From the NCBI GenBank assembly GCA_041687455.1, contig JAWLBY010000007.1, forward strand, positions 1 through 64,000: a stretch of DNA of 64,000 nucleotides, in the 5' to 3' direction. The position numbers were made by a program, and so were the translations under genes. This DNA is from JAWLBY01 sp041687455 (GTDB lineage: Bacteria; Pseudomonadota; Gammaproteobacteria; Xanthomonadales; Xanthomonadaceae). The notes under the pieces are model-generated. The model was not told the DNA's origin. It searched no databases and saw nothing but the letters and a program-made list of their open reading frames with translations. This document shows positions 40,672 through 50,080 of this stretch, piece after piece (the first letter of the stretch is position 1; every line of letters starts with the position of its first letter).

Positions 40672-41307
40672 TCAGGAACCGCGGCTCTCCAGCGGCAGTT
40701 CGGGTTGCTGCAGCTCGATCCGGCCTTCGCCGGCAACGATCTTCTTGAACTCCGACCGGCTGACCGACACGTAGCGCTCGTTGCCGCCGATCTCGACCTG
40801 CGGGCCGGACGTGATCGCGCGGCCGTTGGCGTCGACCCGGACCACCATCGTCGCCTTCGAGCCGGAGTGGCAGATCGTCTTGATCTCCGACAGCGTGTCG
40901 GCCCAGGCCATCAGGTATTGGCTGCCTTCGAACAGCTCGCCGCGGAAATCGGTGCGCAGGCCGTAGGCCAGCACCGGAATGCGCAGTCGGTCGACCACTT
41001 CGGTCAGTTGCCAGACCTGCTGTCGGCTCAGGAACTGCGCCTCGTCGACCAGCACGCAATGCAGCTCGCCGTGGGCGGCGATGTCGTCGGCGACGATCGC
41101 GTCGAGGGCTTCCTCGCGGCCGAACACCGAGCCCTGTGCACGCAGGCCGATCCGCGAGGCGACCACGCCGCGGCCGTAGCGATCATCGAGCTGTGGCGTC
41201 AGGATCAGCGTGCGCATGCCGCGTTCGCGGTAGTTGTGCGCGCTCTGCAACAGTGTCGTCGTCTTCCCGGCATTCATCGCCGAGTAGTAGAAGTACAGCT
41301 TGGCCAC
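40672..41307 (-). CDS. tdk: Thymidine kinase
   Basis: A 211-residue type II thymidine kinase for thymidine salvage. P-loop YSAMNAGKTTTLLQ near 8-21, the Walker B-like VLVDEAQFL near 86 and the lasso segment YGLRTDFRGELFEGS near 115 are intact. The zinc-binding cysteines found in many TK1-type enzymes are mostly missing (only one in TICHSG), as in some gammaproteobacterial forms. It is divergent from rep. Confidence 0.94.
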   Translation of the reverse strand: MAKLYFYYSAMNAGKTTTLLQSAHNYRERGMRTLILTPQLDDRYGRGVVASRIGLRAQGSVFGREEALDAIVADDIAAHGELHCVLVDEAQFLSRQQVWQLTEVVDRLRIPVLAYGLRTDFRGELFEGSQYLMAWADTLSEIKTICHSGSKATMVVRVDANGRAITSGPQVEIGGNERYVSVSRSEFKKIVAGEGRIELQQPELPLESRGS

Positions 41308-41507
41308 GCGCGGCGGTCCGGGGAACAGGGGCGGGGATTATCCCCTGCCCGCCGCGCCGGCCCAAGCGCGGCGCGTGGATTCAGCAACGACGGAACCGGC
41401 CGGCGCGGCAGGGCTCGGTCGCTGCGCCGGCGCAGCCTGCCGGTGCACCGGCGGCTCGACTCCGGGGCCGCTTGCTAGACTGCGCACCCCGCCGCCGCCC
41501 CGCCTCG

Positions 41508-43487
41508 ATGTCCGGTCTCAACCCACCCCAGCTCGAAGCGGTTCGCTACTGCGACGGTCCCCTGCTGGTGCTGGCCGGTGCCGGCAGCGGCAAGACCCGG
41601 GTGATCACCGAGAAGATCGCCCACCTGATCGCCCGGCGCGGCATGCCGGCGGCGAAGATCGCCGCGATCACGTTCACCAACAAGGCTGCGCGGGAAATGC
41701 GCGAGCGCGTCGCCAAGCGGATCGACGGCAGTGCCGCCGAGGGCCTGATCATCAGCACCTTCCACGCGCTCGGATTGCGCTTCCTGCAGATCGAGCACGA
41801 GGCAGCCGGCCTGCGGCGCGGTTTCTCGATCTTCGATAGCGACGACAGCGCCGGGCTGCTGAAGGAGCTGCTGCCGAAGGGCGCCAAGCCGGATGCGGTC
41901 GACGCGCTGCGGGGACTCATTTCGCGCGCCAAGAACGACTGCCTGACTCCGGAACAGGCCGCCGCCCGCGCGCAGAGCCCGCGTGAGCGCGAGGCCGCCG
42001 AGGCCTATGCCGAATACCAGCGGCGGCTGGCCGCCTTCAACGCAGTCGATTTCGACGACCTGATCCGGTTGCCGGTCGCCCTGCTCGAAGCCGACGATGA
42101 ACGCGCCGGTGGCTGGCGCGAGCGGTTGCGCTACCTGCTGGTCGACGAGTACCAGGACACCAACACCGCGCAGTACCGGCTGCTGAAGCTGCTGGCCGGA
42201 CCGCGTGGCGCGTTCACCTGCGTCGGCGACGACGACCAATCGATCTACGCCTGGCGCGGCGCCAACCCGGAGAACCTCGAGCAGCTCGGGCGCGACTACC
42301 CGGCGCTGAAGATCGTCGCGCTGGAACAGAACTACCGCTGCACGCGGCGGATCCTGCGCGCGGCCAACGTGCTGATCGCGAACAATCCGCACCTGCACGT
42401 CAAGAAACTCTGGAGCGAACACAAGGAAGGCGAGCCGATCCGGGTCTGGGAATGCCGCAACGCCGAGCACGAGGCCGAGCGGGTCGCCGGCGAGATCGCC
42501 TTCCTGAAGAACTCGCGACGCGGCGAGTGGGGCGATTTCGCGATCCTGTTCCGCGGCAATTTCCAGTCGCGACCGCTCGAGAAGGCGTTGCAACTGCTGT
42601 CGATTCCATACCACCTGACCGGCGGCACCGCGTTCCTCGATCGCGGCGAGGTCAAGGACGCGCTGGCCTGGCTGCGGGTGCTCGCGAACCCCGACGACGA
42701 CGCCGCGTTCCTGCGTGCGATCGGCGCCCCCAAGCGCGAAGTCGGTACCGCGTCGCTGGCCCGGCTGGCCGAGCTGGCGCGACAGGCCGGGCGGCCGTTG
42801 TCGGTGGCCGCGGCGCAGATCGGCCTGCTGAAACAGTTGCCGGCCCGGGCCGGGGCCGGCCTCGCCGAATTCACGTCGATCCTCGACCGGCTGCGCGAGG
42901 CTGCGCGCGATGCGACTCCGGCCGAACTGTGCCGCCGGACGATCGAGGCAAGCGGACTGCTGGCGGCGTTGCGTGCGCAGTGCAAGGACGATGCGAGCTT
43001 CCAGCGCCGCCGCGCCAATCTCGATGAATTGTCGAGCTGGCTCGAACACGCCCGCGGCAGCGGGCCGGACAGCCTTGCCGCACAACTGACCCTGCTCGGG
43101 CACGCCGATCGCGGCGAACCCGGCAACGCGGTCCGGCTGATGAGCATGCACGCGGCCAAGGGCCTCGAATTCGACTACGTGTTCATCGTCGGCGTCGAGG
43201 ACGGCACGCTGCCGCACGAGGCGAGTCTCGAGGAAGGCCGGCTCGACGAGGAACGCCGGCTGATGTACGTCGGCATCACCCGCGCCCGCGCGGTGCTGAC
43301 GCTGAGCTACTCGCGCGAATCAAGGCGCTGGGGCGAAATCCAGCGGTTGACGCCGAGCCGCTTCCTCGACGAACTGCCGGCCGACGACCTGCTGCGCGAC
43401 GGCGAGGACGCGCCGCAGTTCGCCGAAGTGCGCCAGCAGCGCACCCGCGACCATCTGTCGAACATCGCCGCGCTGCTCGGCGATTGA
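41508..43487 (+). CDS. rep: ATP-dependent DNA helicase Rep
   Basis: A 659-residue superfamily 1 3'-5' helicase that clears proteins ahead of the replication fork. Motifs in order: AGAGSGKTRV (I), TFTNKAAREMRERV (Ia), YLLVDEYQDTN (II), GDDDQSIYAWRGA (III), LEQNYRC (IV), VRLMSMHAAKGLEFDYVF (V) and EERRLMYVGITRA (VI). Its length and the N-terminus MSGLNPPQLEAVRY fit Rep better than UvrD (about 720) or PcrA. It is divergent from tdk with 200 bases between. Confidence 0.95.
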   Translation: MSGLNPPQLEAVRYCDGPLLVLAGAGSGKTRVITEKIAHLIARRGMPAAKIAAITFTNKAAREMRERVAKRIDGSAAEGLIISTFHALGLRFLQIEHEAAGLRRGFSIFDSDDSAGLLKELLPKGAKPDAVDALRGLISRAKNDCLTPEQAAARAQSPREREAAEAYAEYQRRLAAFNAVDFDDLIRLPVALLEADDERAGGWRERLRYLLVDEYQDTNTAQYRLLKLLAGPRGAFTCVGDDDQSIYAWRGANPENLEQLGRDYPALKIVALEQNYRCTRRILRAANVLIANNPHLHVKKLWSEHKEGEPIRVWECRNAEHEAERVAGEIAFLKNSRRGEWGDFAILFRGNFQSRPLEKALQLLSIPYHLTGGTAFLDRGEVKDALAWLRVLANPDDDAAFLRAIGAPKREVGTASLARLAELARQAGRPLSVAAAQIGLLKQLPARAGAGLAEFTSILDRLREAARDATPAELCRRTIEASGLLAALRAQCKDDASFQRRRANLDELSSWLEHARGSGPDSLAAQLTLLGHADRGEPGNAVRLMSMHAAKGLEFDYVFIVGVEDGTLPHEASLEEGRLDEERRLMYVGITRARAVLTLSYSRESRRWGEIQRLTPSRFLDELPADDLLRDGEDAPQFAEVRQQRTRDHLSNIAALLGD

Positions 43488-43548
43488 GCGGGTGCCGGTT
43501 GGCGGCCCCAGCCGTGATCCTTTCGGCGCTCGCGACGGATGAGCGGGC

Positions 43549-43590
43549 GGTCGCGGCCGAAGCCGCCGCTGCAGCGGCGGCCCCGCGGGA
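43549..43590. repeat. Palindromic repeat downstream of rep
   Basis: Positions 43562-43581 form a perfect 20-base palindrome GCCGCCGCTGCAGCGGCGGC, flanked by GGTCGCGGCCGAA and CCCCGCGGG. The flanks resemble the single REP-like arm at 23988. It may serve as a terminator for rep, though no T-run follows. Confidence 0.7.
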
Positions 43591-43601
43591 CGCGATGTCG
43601 C

Positions 43602-43631
43602 TTGCAACACGCCGGGTCCCGTCGTTAAAAT
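43602..43631 (+). promoter_or_regulatory. Probable sigma-70 promoter of rpmE2
   Basis: TTGCAA (43602-43607) and TAAAAT (43626-43631) are separated by 18 bases and lie about 68 bases upstream of the rpmE2 start. This is one of the few close matches to the sigma-70 consensus in the window. Confidence 0.55.
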
Positions 43632-43698
43632 GCCCGCCTTTTCCCCAATGCCGTTCGTTCGGCGCCAACCGGGAGCGTGCTCCCGAGCAGGATCAGTC

Positions 43699-43944
43699 AT
43701 GAAAGCCGATATCCATCCGAAGTATCAGCCGGTCGTGTTCCAGGACGTCTCCTCGGATTTCGCCTTCCTGACCCGCTCGACGCTGGGCAGCAAGGAAACG
43801 ATCAAGTGGGAAGACGGGCAGGAGTACCCGCTGATCAAGATCGAAATCTCGTCCGCTTCACATCCGTTCTACACCGGCAAGCACAAGGTGCTGGACACCA
43901 GCGGCCGGGTCGACAAGTTCCGTCGTCGCTACGGCGCGAAGTGA
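43699..43944 (+). CDS. rpmE2: 50S ribosomal protein L31 type B
   Basis: An 81-residue zinc-independent L31 paralogue. It starts MKADIHPKYQPVVFQDVSSD and contains TIKWEDGQEYPLIKIEISSASHPFYTG, both typical of type B, and it has no cysteine, so no zinc ribbon. ATG 43699 is the family start; the longer opening from 43630 covers the promoter. It is followed by a strong intrinsic terminator at 43984-44011. Confidence 0.95.
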   Translation: MKADIHPKYQPVVFQDVSSDFAFLTRSTLGSKETIKWEDGQEYPLIKIEISSASHPFYTGKHKVLDTSGRVDKFRRRYGAK

Positions 43945-43983
43945 TCGCCGCCCTCGCTGCGGCGAGGGACATCGCGATGCAAG

Positions 43984-44011
43984 ACGGCCCGGCATGTCCG
44001 GGCCGTTTTCG
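43984..44011 (+). terminator. Intrinsic terminator after rpmE2
   Basis: ACGGCCCGG / CCGGGCCGT form a 9-bp perfect stem with a 5-base loop (43984-44006), followed by TTTTC. It lies 40 bases after the rpmE2 stop and upstream of gltA, isolating the two. Confidence 0.85.
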
Positions 44012-44177
44012 TATCCGCATGGCGCAAACCTGATCCAGCCGCGGTGTCGGTGCCGAGGGCGCTATGCGATACTTCGCGGCTGGCCTGGGTACGCACGCGT
44101 ATGTTGTGCGACCGGCCACGGGTGAGCCCGGCTCCCCGTCGTTTCTCGATTTTCGCATGCCCTGCAGGAGTGATGCC

Positions 44178-45473
44178 GTGACCGCGAACCAGAGCGTGGT
44201 GCTGACCGATTCCGCCAATGGCACGACGACCGAAATGCCCGTGCTGCGCGGCACGCTCGGTGCGCCGGCCGTCGATATCGGCAAGCTGTACAAGGAAACC
44301 GGCAAGTTCACCTACGATCCGGGCTTCGTCTCGACCGCCAGTTGCCGCAGTGCAATCACCTACATCGATGGCGACAACGGCGTGCTGCTGTACCGCGGCT
44401 ATCCGATCGAGCAGCTCGCCAAGCAGTCGAGCTTCCTCGAGACCTCCTACCTGCTGTTGAACGGCGAACTGCCGGGCAAGCAGGAATTCGAGCGCTTCTC
44501 GCACGAGGTGACCCACCACACGATGATGCACGAGGCGCTGAAGTCGTTCTTGAACGGCTTCCGCCATGATGCGCATCCGATGGCGATGCTGTGCGGCGTG
44601 GTCGGTTCGCTGGCGGCGTTCTATCACGACCAGCTCGACATGGACGATCCGGAGCAGCGCCGCCTGGCCGCGGTGCGCCTGATCGCCAAGGTGCCGACGA
44701 TCGCGGCCGCCTGCTACCGCTACTCGATCGGCTGGCCGATCCGCTATCCGCGCAACAACCTCGAATACGTCACCCGTTTCCTGCACATGATGTTCGAGGT
44801 GCCGAGCGAGCCGCTGACGCTGCCGCCGGTCGCGGCCAAGGCACTCGACCTGCTGTTCATCCTGCACGCCGACCACGAACAGAACGCGTCGACCTCGACG
44901 GTCCGGCTGGTCGGCTCGACCGGTGCCAACCCGTATGCCTGTGTCGCAGCCGGCATCGCCGCGCTGTGGGGGCCGGCGCACGGCGGCGCCAACGAGGCGG
45001 TGCTGAAGATGCTGGAGGAGATCGGCACCGCCGACCAGGTCGGCCGTGCGGTCGAGAAGGCCAAGGACAAGAACTCCGGCTTCCGGCTGATGGGCTTCGG
45101 GCACCGCGTCTACAAGAACTACGATCCGCGCGCCGCGATCATCCGCGAGATGACCCACCAGGTGCTGGCGGAGCTCGGCGTCGACGATCCGCTGCTGGAG
45201 GTCGCGATGCGGCTCGAGGAGGCGGCGCTGAAGGACGACTACTTCGTCGCCCGCAAGCTGTATCCGAACGTCGACTTCTACTCCGGTCTGATCTACAAGG
45301 CGCTGCGGATTCCGACCGAGATGTTCACGGTGATGTTCGCGATCGCGCGGACTGCCGGCTGGGTCGCCCACTGGCTCGAACAGCAGAGCGATCCGGAAGC
45401 CAAGATTGGTCGCCCGCGGCAGATCTACACCGGCGCCGACACGCGCGACTACGTCGCGATCGACAAGCGCTGA
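44178..45473 (+). CDS. gltA: Citrate synthase (type II)
   Basis: A 431-residue citrate synthase condensing acetyl-CoA and oxaloacetate at the head of the TCA cycle. Active-site segments: LHADHEQNASTSTVRL (first catalytic His), GPAHGGANEAVLKML (second His) and GFGHRVYKNYDPRA; the catalytic Asp is in KLYPNVDFYSGLIYKA. The long N-terminal domain (AVDIGKLYKETGKFTYDPGF) is the hexameric Gram-negative type. The GTG start at 44178 has AGGAG at 44165-44169. A longer opening from 44064 is not supported by the family. Confidence 0.96.
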   Translation: MTANQSVVLTDSANGTTTEMPVLRGTLGAPAVDIGKLYKETGKFTYDPGFVSTASCRSAITYIDGDNGVLLYRGYPIEQLAKQSSFLETSYLLLNGELPGKQEFERFSHEVTHHTMMHEALKSFLNGFRHDAHPMAMLCGVVGSLAAFYHDQLDMDDPEQRRLAAVRLIAKVPTIAAACYRYSIGWPIRYPRNNLEYVTRFLHMMFEVPSEPLTLPPVAAKALDLLFILHADHEQNASTSTVRLVGSTGANPYACVAAGIAALWGPAHGGANEAVLKMLEEIGTADQVGRAVEKAKDKNSGFRLMGFGHRVYKNYDPRAAIIREMTHQVLAELGVDDPLLEVAMRLEEAALKDDYFVARKLYPNVDFYSGLIYKALRIPTEMFTVMFAIARTAGWVAHWLEQQSDPEAKIGRPRQIYTGADTRDYVAIDKR

Positions 45474-45617
45474 TCGGCCGGGGCGGCCCCGGATCGGCGG
45501 GTTCGGCCGGCCGTTGCCGGTGCCGCACTCGCATTCGCGCTCTTGCGCGCGGCCCGCGGTCGGGCGCCGCTGTCGCCTGGCGGGCGGGCGGCGCCGAATC
45601 GGATTCCGGCCAGGGCT

Positions 45618-46247
45618 TCAGTCCGGCCGCTCGTCGTCCAGCAGCCGTTGCAGTGCGGCACGACCGAGCCGCGCCACCGGCCGCTCGGCAGCACGGTCGA
45701 GCGGCGCCTCGCGCAGGCCATCACGCGGCAGCACCAGCAACTCGAACTCGATGTCGTCGGCGACGAAACCGAGCAGCGGGTACTCGATCGCGCGATCGCC
45801 GGCGTAGCGCAGCCGGCGAGCCGAGCGTCGGTGTGGGATGTGCTGCTCGGTCAGGAACAGCGTGACGGCATCGGCGTCGTCGCTGAACAGGTGCAGCGTC
45901 ACCGGTGAATGCCGGTCGGCGGTGCCGTCAGCCACCGGGCCGACCAGTCGCGGCTCGAAAGGTGCCAGGAAGCGCATCGCTTCGAGTGCGCTCTCGCGGC
46001 GCAGTCGCAATGCATCGGCTTGCCGATCAGCGGCGAACAGACGCTGGTGCGTGCGCAGCGCCTGGTCGATCTCGGCGGCGTCCGGCAGTAGCGCTTCGTC
46101 GCGCACGCCGTAGCGCTCGGCCGCCTTGCGGATTGCGCGGCGGTAGTCGCGGATGCCCTCGTCGGCGATCAGCCGGGCGCAGTGCTGGGCCAGCGTGGCG
46201 CGCAGTTGCGCGGCGTCGCGGCTTCCCTTGCGCTGGAATCGGCCCAT
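45618..46247 (-). CDS. Conserved hypothetical protein, possible nucleotidyltransferase fold
   Basis: A 209-residue protein. The N-terminal half (MGRFQRKGSRDAAQLRATLA, then RDYRRAIRKAAERYGV) is helical and strongly basic. The second half has FLAPFEPRLVGPVADGTADRHSPVTLHLFSDD, where a glycine/threonine turn before S and a strand with spaced acids resembles minimal nucleotidyltransferases, though the canonical GS-x-D-x-D is not intact. I have no function for it. The ATG at 46247 is preferred because the longer opening is Arg-rich without conservation. It lies between gltA (convergent) and mrcA, same strand as mrcA. Confidence 0.72.
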   Translation of the reverse strand: MGRFQRKGSRDAAQLRATLAQHCARLIADEGIRDYRRAIRKAAERYGVRDEALLPDAAEIDQALRTHQRLFAADRQADALRLRRESALEAMRFLAPFEPRLVGPVADGTADRHSPVTLHLFSDDADAVTLFLTEQHIPHRRSARRLRYAGDRAIEYPLLGFVADDIEFELLVLPRDGLREAPLDRAAERPVARLGRAALQRLLDDERPD

Positions 46248-46326
46248 CGTGGCCTCCGTCCGGAAACATGCTGCAAGCTGCCGGGCCGTGTCACCGGCCA
46301 CGCGTTCCCGCGCAGCTCCGGCTCGC

Positions 46327-48792
46327 TCAGAAGATGTCGAACGCCTCCTTCTCATCCTCCTGGGCCGCCTCGGTGCCGCGGGCCTCGAGCCGGCGCAGAT
46401 CCTCGATCTTGAAGATCTCGGCGATCGCCCCCGTCACGCCGGCTCCGGCCAGCCGGCCGCTGTCGGGGTCGACCATCGCGGTGGCAATGCCTTCCGGCAT
46501 GTACTCCGGCTGCGCGTCGACTCCTTCTAGCGCGGTGCGCATGAACTCGATCCAGATCGGCAGCGCGGTACGCATTGCGAACTCGCGGTCGCCGAGCGAC
46601 GAGAAATCGTCCATGCCCATCCACGCCGTCACCGCCAGCGGCCCGCCGAATCCGGAAAACCAGCCGTCGCGGTAGTCGTTGGTGGTGCCGGTCTTGCCGC
46701 CGATGTCGGCGCGCTTGAGCTCGCGCCCGGCCAGACTGCCGGTACCGCGGCGGGTCACGTCGCGCAGCAGCGAGCGGATCAGATACGCGGTGCGCTCGTC
46801 GATTGCGCGCGGCGCCAGCAGTGGCGCGTGGTCGCTCGGCTCGGCATCGACGACCGGGCTGCCGCCGTTGCCGAGGTCGAAGCCGTCGATCGTTGCCGCG
46901 CCGTCCGGTCCGGCCTCGGCCGCCAACCGCTCCGGGCAGCGCTGGCAGGCACGCAGCGGTGCCGCTTCGAACACCGGCTGGCCGTCGCGATCCTCGATCC
47001 GTTCGATGAAGTGAGGTTCGATCAGGAAACCGCCGTTCGCGAACGTCGCGTAACCGCGTGCCATCGCCAGCGGCGGTGCGCTACCGGCGCCGAGTGCCAG
47101 CGACGGAGCTTCCGGCAGGCTCTCCGGCGGGAAGCCGAAGTTCTGCACGTAGCGCCGGGCGTAACCGACGCCGATCGCATCGATCAGCCGGATCGACACC
47201 AGGTTCCTCGAGCTGACCATCGCCTCGCGCAGCCGCATCGGACCGGAGAAGCGTTCGTTGTCATTGCTCGGCTGCCAGCTCTGGCCGGCTCCGGTGTCGT
47301 TGAACACGACCGGTGCGTCGAGCACGATCGAGGCCGGCGTGAAGCCACGCTCGAAAGCGGCTGCGTAGACGAACGGCTTGAAGCTGGAGCCGGGCTGGCG
47401 CTGCGCCTGGGTGGCGCGGTTGAATTTGTTCAGCGCGTAGCTGAAGCCACCGACCATCGCGCGCAGAGCGCCCGAATCGGAGTCCAGCGCGACCAGCGCC
47501 GCCTGCGCCTTCGGGATCTGCGCCAACTGCCATTCGCCCTCGCCGTCGCGCGCGACCCGCACGACGTCGCCGCGACCGAGCAACGCCGCTGGCGATGCCG
47601 GGGCCGGGCCGCGGCTGTTCTCGCTCAGGTACGGGCGCGCCCATTTGATCCGCTCCAGTGGCAGGTCGATGGTCTGGCCGTCGGCGAGCGCGAGCAGCGC
47701 GCCCTGCTCGGACGTCTCGACCACCAGTGCCGGCAGCAGGCCGGCGATCGCGCGATACGGCTGCAGCAGCGCCGGCCAGCGGGTCGGATCGTCCGGACTC
47801 GGCAACTCGACATGGCCCTCGACGCCGCGCCAGCCGTGGCGCCGGTCGTACTCGAGCAGACTCGCGCGGGTTGCGCGGTTGGCCGCTTCCTGCGCACGGC
47901 TGTCAAGCGTGGTCCAGACCCGGTAGCCGTCGACCATCGCCTGCTCGCCGAAGCGGGCGATCGCATCCTGCCGCGCCATTTCTGCCACCCATGGCGCATC
48001 GAGTTCGATCGGCGGCTCGTGGGGATGCGCGCGATCCGGCTGCGCCTTCGCTGCCGCTGCCTGCTCGGCGCTGACGAAGCCGACCTCCTGCATCCGGTCC
48101 AGCACGTAGTTGCGGCGGATCATCGCGCGCTTCGGATTGACGACCGGATTGCCACTGGACGGGAATTTCGGGATCGTCGCCAGCATCGCCGCTTCCTCGA
48201 GCGACAACTGGTCGAGCGTCTTGCCGTAGTAGAACTCGGCCGCCGCCGCGACGCCGTAGGCACGGTTGCCGAAAAAGCTCTTGTTCAGGTACAGGCCGAG
48301 GATCTCGTCCTTGGTCAGTTCCCGCTCCATCCGCAGCGCGAGGAACATCTCGGTGAGCTTGCGGGTGTAGGAGTATTCCGGGCTCAGGAAGAACTGCTTG
48401 GCGACCTGCTGGGTGATCGTGCTGCCGCCCGGCACGCGGCGATCGCTGGTGGTCGCGAGCAGCCAGACCGCGCGCAGGACGCCGCGCCACTCGACGCCGG
48501 GGTGCTCGTAGAAACGGGCATCCTCGGTCGCGATGAAGGCCTGCTTGACCAGCGGCGGGACCTGCTCGATCGCGACCGGGTAGCGGCGCGTCTCGCCGAA
48601 CTGGGCGAGCAGCCGACCGTCGGTCGAATAGACCGACAGCGGTACCTGCAGGCGCACGTCGCGCAGCGTTTCGACCGCCGGCAGGTTCGGCGCGATGATC
48701 CAGTACAGGACTGCGAGCGCGCTCACACCCATGACGCCGCCGAGCAACAACAAGACGAGACCGAGTCGCAACAGGCGACGAAGTTTGGGCAT
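46327..48792 (-). CDS. mrcA: Penicillin-binding protein 1A
   Basis: An 821-residue bifunctional peptidoglycan synthase. A basic N-terminus and signal anchor (about 8-32) precede the GT51 glycosyltransferase domain with ATEDARFYEHPGVEW (catalytic Glu) and GGSTITQQVAKQFFLSP. An OB-like insert follows, then the transpeptidase domain with SSFK of RQPGSSFKPFVYAAA (active-site serine), SSRN and KTGT in GGKTGTTNDYRDGWF. The start ATG 48792 leads directly into the anchor. It is divergent from pilM, as in Pseudomonas and Xanthomonas relatives; its activator LpoA is encoded at 34427-36247. Confidence 0.95.
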   Translation of the reverse strand: MPKLRRLLRLGLVLLLLGGVMGVSALAVLYWIIAPNLPAVETLRDVRLQVPLSVYSTDGRLLAQFGETRRYPVAIEQVPPLVKQAFIATEDARFYEHPGVEWRGVLRAVWLLATTSDRRVPGGSTITQQVAKQFFLSPEYSYTRKLTEMFLALRMERELTKDEILGLYLNKSFFGNRAYGVAAAAEFYYGKTLDQLSLEEAAMLATIPKFPSSGNPVVNPKRAMIRRNYVLDRMQEVGFVSAEQAAAAKAQPDRAHPHEPPIELDAPWVAEMARQDAIARFGEQAMVDGYRVWTTLDSRAQEAANRATRASLLEYDRRHGWRGVEGHVELPSPDDPTRWPALLQPYRAIAGLLPALVVETSEQGALLALADGQTIDLPLERIKWARPYLSENSRGPAPASPAALLGRGDVVRVARDGEGEWQLAQIPKAQAALVALDSDSGALRAMVGGFSYALNKFNRATQAQRQPGSSFKPFVYAAAFERGFTPASIVLDAPVVFNDTGAGQSWQPSNDNERFSGPMRLREAMVSSRNLVSIRLIDAIGVGYARRYVQNFGFPPESLPEAPSLALGAGSAPPLAMARGYATFANGGFLIEPHFIERIEDRDGQPVFEAAPLRACQRCPERLAAEAGPDGAATIDGFDLGNGGSPVVDAEPSDHAPLLAPRAIDERTAYLIRSLLRDVTRRGTGSLAGRELKRADIGGKTGTTNDYRDGWFSGFGGPLAVTAWMGMDDFSSLGDREFAMRTALPIWIEFMRTALEGVDAQPEYMPEGIATAMVDPDSGRLAGAGVTGAIAEIFKIEDLRRLEARGTEAAQEDEKEAFDIF

Positions 48793-48830
48793 TGGGGGCG
48801 TCCGAGGGTTTACAGACAATCGAGGCAAGG

Positions 48831-48836
48831 AGTATA
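48831..48836 (-). promoter_or_regulatory. Possible -10 box for mrcA
   Basis: On the minus strand TATACT lies about 40 bases upstream of the mrcA start, in the only AT-rich patch of that leader. No clear -35 box accompanies it. Confidence 0.4.
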
Positions 48837-48943
48837 GATCGGCACGCATGGGCGAAGCATGCCGGGGGGCGCCTGCGCGATTGGCGGCGGCAAGCCGGCC
48901 GATGGGCGTTCGGGTCCGCGTGGGCGGAGCGAAAATCCCATTG

Positions 48944-48972
48944 TTGCCTTTCACTTCTTGCCGTTATTTAAT
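48944..48972 (+). promoter_or_regulatory. Probable promoter of the pilM operon
   Basis: TTGCCT (48944-48949) and TTTAAT (48967-48972) are separated by 17 bases in a distinctly AT-rich stretch of the 229-base mrcA-pilM gap, about 50 bases upstream of the pilM GTG. Confidence 0.5.
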
Positions 48973-49021
48973 GTTAACGCGTAGTTAGTGCTCGTAAGAG
49001 CCCGTGGCAAGGGGAGAAACC

Positions 49022-50080
49022 GTGGGTCTTTTCTCATCAGGCAAGGCACCGCTCCTCGGCGTCGACATCAGTTCGACCGCGGTCAAGTTGCTGCAGCTCA
49101 GTCAGGCCGGTGGCCGTTACCGGGTCGAGCACTATGCGGTCGAGCCGTTGCCGCCGAATGCAGTGGTCGAGAAGAACATCGTCGAGGTCGAGGCGGTCGG
49201 CGAGGCGATCAAGCGCGCAGTCGCCCGTTCCGGCAGCAAGACACGACAGGCCGCGGCGGCAGTCGCCGGATCGGCGGTCATCACCAAGGTCGTGCCGATG
49301 CCGTCCGATCTGGACGAGGCATCGATGGAGGACCAGATCCAGGTCGAGGCTTCGCAGTACATCCCGTACCCGATCGAGGAGGTCAGCCTCGACTTCGAGG
49401 TGATCGGACCGGTCAAGGACAACCCCGAGATGGTGCAGGTGCTGCTGGCCGCCTCGCGTACCGAGAACGTCGACGTGCGGGTCGCCGCGCTGGACATCGG
49501 CGGACTGACGGCCAAGGTCGTCGACGTCGAAGCGTTCGCCATGGAGAACGCGTTCCGGCTGATTGCCGACCAGTTGTCGGTGCCGAAGGACGCGCTGGTC
49601 GCATTGGTCGACGTCGGCGCGACGATGACGACGCTGAACGTCCTGCGCCAGCAACGCAGCATCTACACCCGCGAGCAGGTGTTCGGCGGCAAGCAGTTGA
49701 CCGACGAGGTCATGCGCCGCTACGGACTGAGCTACGAGGAGGCGGGGCTGGCCAAGCGCCAGGGCGGGCTGCCCGAGAGCTACGAGATCGAGGTGCTCGA
49801 GCCGTTCAAGGAAGCGATGGTGCAGCAGGTCAGCCGACTGCTGCAGTTCTTCTACGCCGGCAGCGAGTTCAACCGGGTCGACCAGATCGTGCTGGCCGGC
49901 GGCTGCGCATCGATCGCAGGCGTCGCCGAAATGGTCGAGGAGCAGCTCGGCGTGTTGACCACGGTCGCCAATCCGCTCGCCAACATGTCGCTGTCGAACC
50001 GCGTGCAGGCGCAGGCACTGGCGCAGGACGCGCCGTCGCTGATGATCGCCTGCGGCCTCGCGCTGAGGAGCTTCGACTGA
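49022..50080 (+). CDS. pilM: Type IV pilus assembly protein PilM
   Basis: A 352-residue actin-like cytoplasmic protein that binds the N-terminus of PilN and couples the inner-membrane alignment complex to the pilus motor. The ATPase-fold signatures are LLGVDISSTAVKLLQL at the N-terminus, LVALVDVGATMTTL near 195 and IVLAGGCASIAGV near 290. The GTG at 49022 fits the family start (usually MGLF) and has AAGGGGAG at 49008-49015; an earlier GTG at 49004 would overlap that site. The stop shares one base with the pilN ATG (TGATG). Confidence 0.95.
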   Translation: MGLFSSGKAPLLGVDISSTAVKLLQLSQAGGRYRVEHYAVEPLPPNAVVEKNIVEVEAVGEAIKRAVARSGSKTRQAAAAVAGSAVITKVVPMPSDLDEASMEDQIQVEASQYIPYPIEEVSLDFEVIGPVKDNPEMVQVLLAASRTENVDVRVAALDIGGLTAKVVDVEAFAMENAFRLIADQLSVPKDALVALVDVGATMTTLNVLRQQRSIYTREQVFGGKQLTDEVMRRYGLSYEEAGLAKRQGGLPESYEIEVLEPFKEAMVQQVSRLLQFFYAGSEFNRVDQIVLAGGCASIAGVAEMVEEQLGVLTTVANPLANMSLSNRVQAQALAQDAPSLMIACGLALRSFD

